A stretch of DNA of 64,000 nt from Eudorina sp. 2006-703-Eu-15 (lineage: Eukaryota; Chlorophyta; Chlorophyceae; Chlamydomonadales; Volvocaceae): positions 99,501-163,500 of the forward strand of contig BDSI01000043.1 in assembly GCA_003117195.1 (NCBI GenBank), read 5' to 3'. A model generated the notes under the pieces. It was not told the origin of the DNA, ran no database searches, and saw nothing but the letters and a program-made list of their open reading frames with translations. The translations under genes were made by a program, and so were the position numbers. Of the stretch, positions 1-10,645 are shown in pieces (the stretch's first letter is position 1; each line of letters begins with the position of its first letter).

Positions 1-3000
1 CCCGCAGCAAGCTCTCCCGCAGCGCCCCGTACGCCAGCGACAGCACCGTGGCCTCCGCCGCCGCCGCGGCGGCACCCACGGCGACCGCCTGCGGCGGCCC
101 CAGCGCCAAAGTGTGGCGGCACACCGCCGGCGCCGGCGCCGCCAGGGCGCCTGCGGCGCCCCAGCCCAGGGACCCCGGGGCGCCCCGCCAGGCCGCCCAC
201 GCCGCCGAGGACCCGCCCGACGCCGCCGCGGGCGCGGACGCTGCCGCCAGCGCTTGCTGCGAGCCGTCCTCGAAGAACTCCCGGACCTCGGCCGGCAGGT
301 CCTCGGCCGGCAGGTGGCAGGTCGCCAGCACCAGCACGCCGCCGCCGCCGGCCCCGCCGGGGCCGCCGCGCAGGGCCGCGGCGGCGGCGGTGAACTGCTG
401 CGTGAAGACGCTCCAGGCGGTGCTGATGCAGGTGCGGCGGCGCAGCCGCCCCGCTGCCACGTCCTCGTCCTCCTCCTCCGTCGCTTCCTCAGAGCCCTCC
501 TCTGCACCCTCCCCGGATCCACCCTCCGTGTCGCCACCACCGCCCCCGGTCCCGGCCCCGCCTCCGAACCCTCCACCGCGCTCCTCCCCGTCAAGCCCGT
601 ACCCCGAGACGTCCATACGCCCGCCACGCCGCCCGTCTGTACGGCCGTCGTGGCATGCAACACCGTCGCCCAGATCTCCATCCTCCGGACCTGAATCTGA
701 TTTTGGATCCGGATCGAGGTCTGAATCGGAGTGGCCGGGTCCCTGCACGTGCTGTTCCAGCGCCCACGTGTCGATCCGCGGCAGGTACACCACGTGCAGC
801 CGGCCGCGCGACCCGTGGGTCGGCGCCAGCGCCTCGGCGACCAGCGCCGCCACGCCCGCCGCCATATCCTCGCCTCCACCGCCTCCGCCGCTGCGAAGTA
901 CGATGCCGGGCAGGTTGATGGTGTGGATAATCGGGGGGCGGCCGCCGCCACCGCCGCCACCGGCCCCGGCCACTGGGAATGTGCCGGCCTGCTGCCGTAA
1001 TGGGGGCTGCTGTGGCGATGCCGACTGCTGTGCTTCCTGTGGGTGGCAGGGTTGATGTGAGTCAGGTGATGGCAGCGGAGGTGCACTGAGCAGCCGCAGC
1101 ACCAGCGCCGCCGCTGCCTCCTGCTGACCCACATCGCCCTCCTCATGCCCGCACATCAGCAGGTGGCAGCAGCTGCTGGGGTGGGCCCGCAGCCGACCGC
1201 CGGGCGGCGACCGCCGCACTTCATCGGCGGACAGAGAGGGGCAGGGCGGGGGGTAGCGACCTCCCTGGAGCGGAGCAGCCGTGTTGGGCCGCTCGCCACC
1301 CTCCCCCCAGCGAGTAACGTCGCCGCCGCCGCCGCCGCCGCTGATATCCGCCCCGAGCGGTGGTGCCGGAAGTGGTGAGAGGGCTGATGGCGGCGGCGGT
1401 GACGGGCCCTCTGTGGCCCCTGCTAGCGCCGCCAGCCGCAGAAACGCTGTGATGGCGGCCTGCCCGGGGTCAGAATCCATTGCCGTTGTCGTTGGACCGG
1501 CGGTTGCAGTCGTTGCCGTCGTTGTGATCGCTGCCAGTGCAGCAGCGGCGGTCTGCATGCGCTCCGGGACCTGGATGCCCGCCGCCGCCAGTCGCAGCAG
1601 CGCCGCCGCCGCCGCGGGCGCCGCCAGCGCCGCCGCGTACGGGGGCGGCGGCGGCGGGGGTCCGGAGGGGCAGACGGAGGCGGCGGCGTCGCGGCGGCTG
1701 CAGGGCTTGGGCGCCGCCGCCAGCGCCGCCTCCCAATCGTCCTCCAACACCTGCAGCTCACCCAGCCACTCCTGATCCCCCTCTCCGGCGTCCTCCTCGT
1801 CGTCCTCCTCCTCCTCCTCCATGTCGTCGTCCTCGGCCTTGTCCTCGATCTCGGGTTCGTTCTCCACCTGCTCCGCCGCCTCAGCGCCGTTCTGCACCTC
1901 CGCCGCCGCATCAATTCCTGCGGCAGCTGCCTCCGCCGTTTCCATCAATTCGACTGCTCGCTCCATCCTGTCCTCCTCCCCCGCCTCCTCCTGCGCCTCC
2001 GCCTGTCTGCCTTCCTCCTGCCCACGCCCACCCCGCTCCCCCACAGCAGGCTCAGCAGCCCCCGCCATCTGCACGTCTTCCCCCGGGGAGCCGCCCGGCA
2101 CACCCTCGCCCTCTGCTGCTGCTGCTGCTCCCGCTGCGGCGGACATCCCGGCCTCCACGCAACCGCCGGCCAATAGCGTGTAATCCGCGGCTTCCGCCGC
2201 CACCGCCGGCGCCAGCAGCGCAGCGGTTCCGACGGAGGCGCCCGCCGCAGCACCGCTCGCCGCGCCCGGGGCCCCCTCCGTCGACGACGGCGCCGCCGCG
2301 GCCGTCAGGTCCCCATCCGCAGCCCGTGCTTCAGTCCTCGCCGCCGGCCTCGTCGGGAGCGGTGGAGAGCTGTCAAAGAGGTCCCCCACGTCCCGGAGGA
2401 CCGCCGCGAAGCTTCGCCGCGGGTGACCACCCCTGTGGGGCGCCAGGAATGTGACCGCACCGCCGCCTCTGCCGCCTCCGCCGCCGTCTCTACCTCCCGG
2501 CCCTGACGCCGAAGGACCCGACGCCGAAGGACCCGACGGGCCGCCGGGCGGCGAGGTGCTCCGGCCGTCGGCCCCTGGCGTAGCAGCCGCTGGCGCTGCT
2601 GTAAAGCCGGCTGATGCTGCTGCTGTTACGGCGGCGGCGTCGGCGGCGTCGGCTACTGCCGCTCCCGTCAGCAGCGAGGCCGCGCCGTCAGCCGCGGCCA
2701 GCACCCGCGCATCCCCCGCGCCGGCAGCCGCCGGTGATCGGGCCACATCAGCTGCGACGGCCGCGACGGCGGCAGCACCGCGGGCATCAACAGCAGCGGC
2801 TTTAGCCGCAGCGGCGCCGTCCACCCCCTCCACCACCCCCTCCACCTCCACACCCTGCTCGTCCTGCTTGTCGGCGACCTGACGCCGCTTGTCCACCCGG
2901 TCCAGTGCCTCCAGCTGCGGCCACAGCCCCCGAGCCGATGGACGCTGCCGCCCCTGCTGCCCCTGCCCCTTGTGCCCCTGCTGCCCCTGCGGCTGCTCCT

Positions 3001-6000
3001 CCTGCTGCTGCTGCTCGTGGTCCTGATCCTGCTCCATCTGCTGCTGCTGCTGATGCCGCTGTCGTGCCCGCGCCGTTTCCCGCCGCCGCCGCCGCTCCTC
3101 CGCGCGCTGCACCCGGAGGCGCTGCCGCTCCCTGGCTGCCACCAGCAGCCCCTCCAGGAGGTCCGTGGCGGGGGGCCCCCTGGGCTCGGGCGGGGCGCCG
3201 GGGTGGTGCACCGGGGCGCCATCAGTCGGGGAAGTACCCCCTGGCGGTGGCACCGCCGCCCCGGCTGCGTCTGGGGCCGCTGGGTGGGGGGTGGCTGCGG
3301 CCGCTGCGGACCTTCGGAGGGCGGCCATCACTGCCGAGGAGCACAGCGCCGCCAGGTCCGCACCTGGCAGGACGGGGAGGGGAAGGGCAGGGAAAGGAAG
3401 ATAAGGGAGAGAGAAAGGAAGACAGAAGGGAGGGGTTGATGCTAAAAAAAGGAGGGAACCAGGGTGTAAGGACCACACGAACTGTGAGTCGGGGGAAAGC
3501 GCTGAAGTAGGGTACCCACGCCACCACCCAGCCCCAATCACGCACGGGGCCGCCCCACCCTGCTTCCTCCCTCACCGGAGGCCGTGTCGGGAGGATCGAG
3601 CGGTCAGGCAGCGCAGTCTTGAACATGACTGCCAACTTCCTTCCTATGCCCCACGCTAGCCTACTGCCGCACCCTCCCACCTCCCTCCCTCCCTCCGTCC
3701 CCCCACCCCCGCACCACCCCACCCGCATATCCCTCCGTGGCCTCCGCCAGCCGGTCGATCAGCTGCGGCCCCGGCGGCGGCCTCCACGCCGCCGTGTGCA
3801 CCCGCAGCACCGCTGCCCGGTCCTCCAGGGGGGGCAGCCCCACCGCCACCTCGCGGTCGAAGCGGCCGGGGCGGCGCAGCGCCGGGTCCAGGTTGTCGGG
3901 CCGGTTGGTGGCGCCGATGACCACCACCTGGGGCAGGTACAGGGGTGGGGATGCAGGGGCGGGGACACAGGGGGTGTGGCCGGCGGGGCAACTGCGGGCT
4001 TCCGGACTGCGGGCTTCCGTCAGATGTGCGGTGGGCAGTCGCGGGAGTTGCAGTCGTCAGTATGCTGGACTGCGCGGGCTTGGGGTGCCTCGCCGGGTTG
4101 CTGGCTGCAGGACGACCTGCACGACAGTTTGAGTATGCCTACCAATTTCCCATCCGCCCCCCGCCCCGACCCCCTCCCTCCCGGACTGCGCGCACCTGCC
4201 CCCTGTCCGCCAGGCCGTCCATGAGGGACAGCAGGGTGGTCACCACGGAGGCGTAGATCTGGTCGGCGCCCCCCGCGGCCACGGAGCGGCGGGGGGCCAG
4301 CGCGTCCAGCTCGTCAAGGAAGATGATGGAGGGCGCGCGGCGCCGGGCCTGGGGAGACACAACACAGCACAGCACAATACACCACACATATCATCTCGCG
4401 GCTCAGGTGTCCACACACATCCAGCACCATTGATATGGGTATGCACTGTTGGATGGTGACAAACATCGCGGGGCCCTTCACAACATCACATCACACGAAA
4501 GACGAATAAGTGAAGGGCCAGAAGAAGCGCACAAACCGAGGGCGGTCACAGGCGCGCGTGTATCGGTTCCCGAGGCGATGCAATAGAGTTGCTGGGCGAT
4601 TTTGGACCCCTCGCCCGACCGTCCGAAGCCATCCCCCCCCCCCTTGTGTGTGTGGTTGTGCCCAGCCCCTCACCTCCTCGAACAGCAGCCTCAGAGTCCG
4701 CTCCGCGTCCCCATGGTACTTGCCCAGCACGTCCGCCCCGCCCCGGGCGAACAGCGCCACGGGCACCGGCGACCTGCGCGCCACCTCACCCGCCAGCGCC
4801 CGCACCACCAGCGTCTTGCCGGTGCCGGGGAGGCCGTGCAGCAGGATGCCCCTGGGGAGGGAGAGGACGGTGGGGGGACATGGTCAGCGGGGCCCGGCGG
4901 GGAGCGGTTGGAACGGTTTGCGACCGTGGCCCCCATTTGAGCCATATTCGAGCCGGGCAGGCTATAAAATAAATAAAATAAATAAATAAAATAAATAAAA
5001 TAAAATAAAAAAACCCCATGCCATGTTTGAGGCCAGGAAGGCAGCGGGCGCTCCGGGCCGTGGTGAGGTGGGCCACAGCCCTCCGCACCCCGGGCCGAGC
5101 GGGCTACCTATCCGTCACACCTCAACAGCGGCCGTCCGACCATGACCTCATCGTGGGGTCACAACCGTGAGGGTGGTGGCTGGTGGGTGTTTAGAGAAGA
5201 GACCTGGTGGGTGTGGGCGTGGTGATGGTGATGGGGAGGGGGGGGTGGCTACCCCGCTGTCCGGGCAGAACCGCACCATACACGGAACCCAAACCCAACA
5301 CGCTGAAGCTCCGTGCCGTGCCGTGCAGTGCGGTGGTTGGTGAGGAACCCCAGCATCCCGGCTGCCCCCGGCTGCCCCCAGCAGCGCCCCGGCTGCCCCC
5401 GGCTGCCCCCAGCAGCACCCCGGCTGCCCCCCCAGCAGCACCGCCAGCCCCACCTGGGCGGCGCTGCACCCGACACACCGAGCCGCTCCATGAGGCCCGG
5501 GTGCAGCAGCGGCAGTAGCACCATCTCGTGCAGTGACTGGATCACTGGCTACAGCCATTGGGAAACGGGGTCCGGGATTCAAATAACAGAGGGCGAATAA
5601 CAAGCCGCAGAAGGCGAGGGGTCCAGGATGCCGTCCCAGAGGCCAACCACGAGCGCCAGGGCCCGGGTACGGACCTTGTACGGCACAATGCCTCGCCGCT
5701 CTCAAGGCTCCGTGGACGGGAACAGCGAGCCCGGCTGTGCCAGGGCCGCTTTAGACCCTCCGCTTTAGCCCCTCCGCTTTAGCCCCTCTGCATCTCCCGC
5801 TGCTCCACCTGGCCCCACAACCCTTCTCATCCCCCCCCGCGCACCTGCAACCCGCCCACGGACTCGAAGCCCCGGCTGTAGATCCCCCGCCCTCCGTCAG
5901 ACCCAGCTCCGGCCGCCGCTCCGGAACCAGCTGCGGCGGTCCCGGCCGCCATCCCGCCGCCCCCCAGCATCACCGGCGCCAGCCGCGCCGTGTCCTTGGC

Positions 6001-8523
6001 GTGGCGCCGCCGCTCCTTGGCCGCAAACACCGCCTCGTCGTCGTCCGCCTCGGCGGCCTGGGCGGCGGCGGCCCGGGCCGCGACGACGGACTGCAGGGCG
6101 GCGCGGGCGACCGCCAAGTGTCGGGCCGCGGCGGCGTAGTCGATCCTGACAGTGGGTGGAGGGCCAGGTGGAGGTCTTACACGAAGGCTCGCGCCGCCGT
6201 TTTGACGCGGGGGCACAGGACAGCCTCCTGGGCAGGGCGGCCGCGACTGCATCAGCAGCACAGCACCGCGCTGCGTTAGACGCGGCACACCTGCACGTCC
6301 CAGTCTGCCAGGCCCCCAGGTCGGTCCAGGCCTCCGGTGCACCCCTCTCGATGCCATGCAGCGAAGTGGCCAGGAAGCAAGGAGGAGGTGGTTGGCACAA
6401 GGTATCGCGGGGCGGTGTGTAAGAAGACGCGTACCCCGCAGTCCATCGCTCCGGTGCAACACCCCCCCCACACACACACACTCCTGTTCTGCCTGCTTAA
6501 ATAACACACGCACACAGCGCCAGAGGGGGCTCTGGCTCGGGATGATACCGCAGAGCCAGGGCGCCGCCGCCGGCTCCCACCTTGGCCGCTTGCTGGGCGG
6601 CTGTCGGCCGCCGCCCCCGCCGCCCGGAAGGTCCCGATCCCGAACGCGGTGGCGATCCCGATCCCGGTCCCGGTTCGGGCCGTCGTGCTCGGAGCCACCG
6701 CGGTGGGCGGGCGGCCCGTCCAGGGGACGGCTTCCGGGTGGGTCGCGACCCACGGGTCCGTCATGTCCAGGGGGCCCAAGGCCGCCGTCCTGTGGCCCCT
6801 CATGCCGCCTCGTCCTGGCGTCGTCAACCCTGCAGGGAAGCGGGGAGAGGGGGGGATACAGGACATTGGTGGACATGACATATTGAAGCTGGAAGGGAAG
6901 GGCCGGGTTGTGTGTGGCCCGCTCAGCATCGTCACAGCGGGCGGTCAAGGTCCGGCTGGGTGTCCTGCCCGCAGCAATCAGTCACATCGATGCCGCAATC
7001 ACACGAGAGGGCGGGGATCTGCTGGTAGGGGTGCACGTAGGCACGGTTTCCCTGTAAATGCATTGTGATTGTGATTCTTCGCTGGGGGTTGGGTCAGTCC
7101 CAGAATATCCCAGAATATATCTCTGCTGATGAGTGAATGAATGAATGAATGAATGAATGAATTCATGCCTTTCAAGCCAGGCCCCTGTTGCAGGCCCTCC
7201 CTCCCCCGCGTCCCCCTGGGGCCTCCCCTCCCCCGCGTCCCCGTCAACTGAGGGGCGGGCCCAGCCCTTCCCGGCCCGGCACGTTCCCGCGGTACCCCAA
7301 ATCTCCTCCTCCACCCCCTCCGTCACCGTGCTGCTCCTCACCTCCGCGCTCCGGAAACCCCCTGTCCGACTGCGGCCGCTGTTTGCCGCCCGCCCGCCCC
7401 CGCGTCCACCCCCGCCCCCGCCCGCGCGTCTTTGAACTCCTTCACGTGGCGGGGGCAGGCGATGAGGTAGCGCTCCGGGAAGAAGGCGCAGCCGCTGGCC
7501 CGGGCGCACGGCAGGTGGTACGACACATTGCAACGCTCCACTCGGCAGCCCAGCGTGGCGCCGCGCTCGCCGCAGTATCCACACCTGCGGTGAGGTGAGG
7601 TGAGGTGAGGTGAGGGGCGGGGATGGGCACCGCCAACCGGGATTCGACACCCAGCCACAAAAAGCCGATCGCCATGCGTGCGGTCGTTCGGCAAGGGAGC
7701 TGCCGTGGCCCTGCACACCGCAACGCTCCGAGGATCGTCGCGGGGCGGAGGAGGACGTTTGGTGCCCTTTTGCGGTTTCGCTGTCTTTCTTGACAAAAAA
7801 GGGCGAGAGGAGGTTGCCTGTCATCCGACCAAAGCACACACTGCAACCCGCGCGGTCAGCGAAACCACAAAGCCGGTCTGCGGTGCTTGTCGGATCCTGC
7901 ATCAAGTCCACGCGAAGCCCGCACGAAAGAGAATGACCGGCGCTGGGAAGGTGGTCAGTGAGGGGTGGATTGGGTACTCTGCTCTGCCAGAGACGCAGGC
8001 GGGGCGAGTGACTGCCGAGGGGTGGGGGTTGGGGAGGTTCAACGATCTTGCCCGCGTCCCATTCAGTTAGCCCAACCGTGGCTGAAGCTGCTACTTGGCC
8101 GACCCTCCCAAATAGCACAGCGCGCACCTCAGCTGCCTGCCACGGCGAATCGCCTGGCCCACTTTGCACAGAGTTGTGCCATCGGAGCTGTGGTAGACCT
8201 GCACGCCGCAGGACAACAGTGTTGCGCAGTTTTTGTTCGGCTTCTCAACCCATCGAGCAGAACTTTGATGTAGTTTTGGCAAGAAAAGCTGTCTGGGCAC
8301 GCTCGGACGCCCCGGCCGCACCGGAAGCGCTTGGCGGCAAAAGGATGCCCGGTCGCTGCCCTACCTCGGAACTCCATAAAGCGCAATTCCTGTGCACGTA
8401 GACTCCCACTCCATTGCGGTTACCGTCATCAATCGGGCCCAGGAAGGCTCCCAAGGTCCCGTTGTAAGCCTTTCTATCTTGCCCGCAGAAAGCACACAGG
8501 GCCCACTGCGGTGGTGCATTCAT
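1..8523 (-). CDS. ePHD-finger AAA ATPase (At3g15120/ATAD2-like), 3' end off window
   Basis: Exons, 5' to 3' on the minus strand: 8523-8365, 8198-8128, 7584-7342, 6829-6581, 6145-5845, 5536-5454, 4851-4674, 4348-4196, 3927-3723, 3363 to beyond base 1; all phases agree. Residues about 9-115 form an extended PHD zinc finger ([44 protein letters not shown]). A basic KRPR stretch follows. The AAA module has GFESVGGLQ, Walker A GLPGTGKT (about 375-382), Walker [11 protein letters not shown], sensor NRPDN, arginine finger RRPGRFDRE and GADLAALC. The last exon codes over 1,100 residues: a Gln/Arg helix, an Ala-rich stretch, an acidic run and a degenerate second AAA region ([26 protein letters not shown]). 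This order matches the plant ePHD-AAA protein At3g15120, so a nuclear chromatin role is inferred. ATG 8523 is the first in-frame ATG, but upstream exons are possible. No bromodomain was seen. Confidence 0.85.
4963..5013. repeat. AAATA/AAAT low-complexity tract
   Basis: An A-rich run of AAATA and AAAT units inside the intron between exons 5536-5454 and 4851-4674. It is the only strongly A-rich tract in the left 8 kb. Confidence 0.9.
5357..5443. repeat. C-rich minisatellite in intron 6 of the ePHD-AAA gene
   Basis: Imperfect repeats built from CCCCGGCTG and CCCCCAGCAGC. They lie just inside the intron, about 10 bases after the 5' splice site of the exon ending at 5454. The transcribed (minus) strand sense is G-rich, with several runs of four to seven G. 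Confidence 0.85.
7132..7161. repeat. GAAT tetranucleotide repeat
   Basis: About seven copies of TGAA/GAAT inside the intron between exons 7584-7342 and 6829-6581 of the ePHD-AAA gene. Confidence 0.9.
7590..7614. repeat. Short GGTGA array next to a 3' splice site
   Basis: Five GGTGA units start six bases from the acceptor of the exon beginning at 7584 (minus). On the sense strand this is CCTCA/CTCAC repeats followed by CCGCAG, so the array serves as the pyrimidine tract. The same unit forms the large array at 33508-33937. Confidence 0.9.
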
Positions 8524-9717
8524 TATGTACAATTCAACGACATAACTTCAATCGTTGCTAATTGAAAGCGGCAATAAACAAATTGATCAACGTTGCTTAA
8601 AGCTGCGTGCTTCTTCAAATCTGTTGAGAAATGTTAATCCTAAAAATCGTGGAATCGACTTCAGGTCCCATGATCCAGTGGGCTGCTCCGGAATTATTTC
8701 GCCGAGGTGTGGCGAGGAGATTACATGTTAAGGAGCAGTGACAAAATATAGTGACAGATAGTCAAATTCACAGCAGTTGGCATCCCGGCGCAGTGTTGCA
8801 GAGTGCAATATTACAGACTGCAGAGCTCGACAGCTCAACTGAAAGTCGTTACAACGGACAACCAAATGGCGAGGACTGTCACAGCACCACCAGCAACTGC
8901 GAACGGACCGCTATAGTTCATCTGATTATCAATGTAATCTGATGTTCCACGTGACAACCAAGGATTTGTTGAGCTGGACCTTGCCTCACGCGCAGAGGTC
9001 CCCACAAGGAGCCTACAGCCGGGCGTGACAAACAGCCGAAGTGCCGGGCACACTGCATATCACAGTATGAAGCTAGTCTATCCACGGTCAGACTCTACGA
9101 AAGGTACAGAGACGAAAGGTACAGAGAATGCGAAGAGCGAAGTTTACGGTACCTGGATGGGTTTGAACCAGAGCTGCAGTGTGGGCACAGTCTGCATACA
9201 AGGAAACATGCGGGCCAGTGCGGGTCTTCGGTTCATGCCGGTTCGCGAGCCGCTCGCTCGCGAGTGCGGTACACGAAACTGCGGCAACTCGCATGCCCGC
9301 CGGAAGAGCCGATCATCGCTCCTGCAATCAGGTGCAATCCAAGGTTGACTATTTGGCTCGTTCCGTCATACGATTACAAAATAAGAAGCCGTCGAGCGCA
9401 ATTGCGTCAGACGTACGGCTCCCGCCTGCTGAAGGTGTTCACCTTGACCCAGATCGTTTAACCTCCAGGCGCCTGACGCTTCAAGAAACCACAAACACAG
9501 TTTCTACAGCCTTGACGGCTGCGACGTCTTGCGCTCTGGCATCGTGTCTAGCCCTCGACGCCCTTGCCCTTCCGCCTGGCGCACGCCAGTGACGCTGCCC
9601 CGGACGCCGTCCCGCCCCGTGGGTCGGTCCACCCACAAGAACCGCCGCGCGCACACAGCCAGCAGGCCGAGCCGCTTGCTTGCCCGGTGCCGAGCCGCTC
9701 ACAGGTAATCCCACTAC

Positions 9718-9812
9718 CCACATGCCCACGTCATTTCCATTCACGTCGCGGGGGAGCCAGCCGTCGCCCCACTGCTCACATGCCCCGCAGCGATACGGCA
9801 GCCAGCAAAGTA
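9718..9812 (-). other. Orphan candidate exon with C-x2-C-x2-W motif
   Basis: On the minus strand an AG acceptor at 9813-9814 and a GT donor at 9716-9717 bound an open stretch containing YRCGACEQWGDGWLP. The spacing recalls the first half of a CW-type or treble-clef zinc finger. It could be an upstream exon of the ePHD-AAA gene, which is also minus, but no partner exon with the remaining cysteines was found. Low confidence. Confidence 0.2.
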
Positions 9813-10170
9813 CTGTGCGCGCAAGGCCCCGTCTCCCGCGTCTCACAGAAGCCGCCGTCCTTCGGGAATCACCGCCATGTCGTATTGCTCCAACTCCTAG
9901 AGGCTATCCCACAGGACGCCCCGCGTAGCAACAGCCTGCTGGCCATGTTTGCGCAGTCCCCCGGCCTCGCATTTGCCGGCCAACCACCTAACAATGCTCG
10001 CTGACCACAGGCGGGTAGGGACCGGGGCGGAGAGGAGATGACCTCCCCTTGCTGCACACGCCTGGCACCGCCTGGCGGATGCGGCCTGGACTCGCCGCAC
10101 ACAGCCGCAACTACGGAATGCCGTGAGGCACAGCACGACCTGCCCCTGCCTTGCAGCGGCGACAGGAGGT

Positions 10171-10217
<47 letters not shown>
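10171..10217. repeat. AGC trinucleotide repeat
   Basis: About 15 perfect AGC units (47 bases), 430 bases upstream of the PSD start codon and outside any supported coding frame. Confidence 0.95.
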
Positions 10218-10218
<1 letters not shown>

Positions 10219-10645
10219 CCCCAGGCCCCAGCGGCGGCGTGTGCGCCGCGCAGTCGCGCCCACGTCACAGCAACCCCTGCGGCACTGATAATAACCACTG
10301 TTAACCTCTGATAACCTCTGATAACGGCTCACGTGTGTCTGGAACGTGAGGTAGTGCCACCCGAGCAAAGGGTCCTGACGTGCAGCGCGTCCATCCGCGC
10401 CCTCCTGAAGCCCGTGTACGTCTTACCGCGTTGCTTGCCTGCCGCGGCTTGCCCGCTCCGCGGTCCCCGCACCCCCCCTCTTGACAGTGCCATTGTTGAT
10501 GATGCCACGATGGACCCCGTGGGTATTCGGTGACGTCCCCTTGCTGCCATGCCGGCTCTCCATGTCCTGCTGTGCGTCGCTCGACCTTTTCAGGATGTCA
10601 AACCGGCGTTCCTGCCCGCCCCGCCCCGCAGCTGCACAGGCCGCC

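Larger units (their letters stand above)
8524..10645. other. Divergent intergenic region between the ePHD-AAA and PSD genes
   Basis: No confident gene. Bases 8550-9500 have lower G+C and no convincing coding frame. They probably hold the 5' end or upstream introns of the minus-strand ATPase gene and the promoter of PSD. One orphan candidate exon (9718-9812, minus) and an AGC repeat lie within it. The flanking genes point away from each other, so a shared promoter is possible. Confidence 0.5.
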
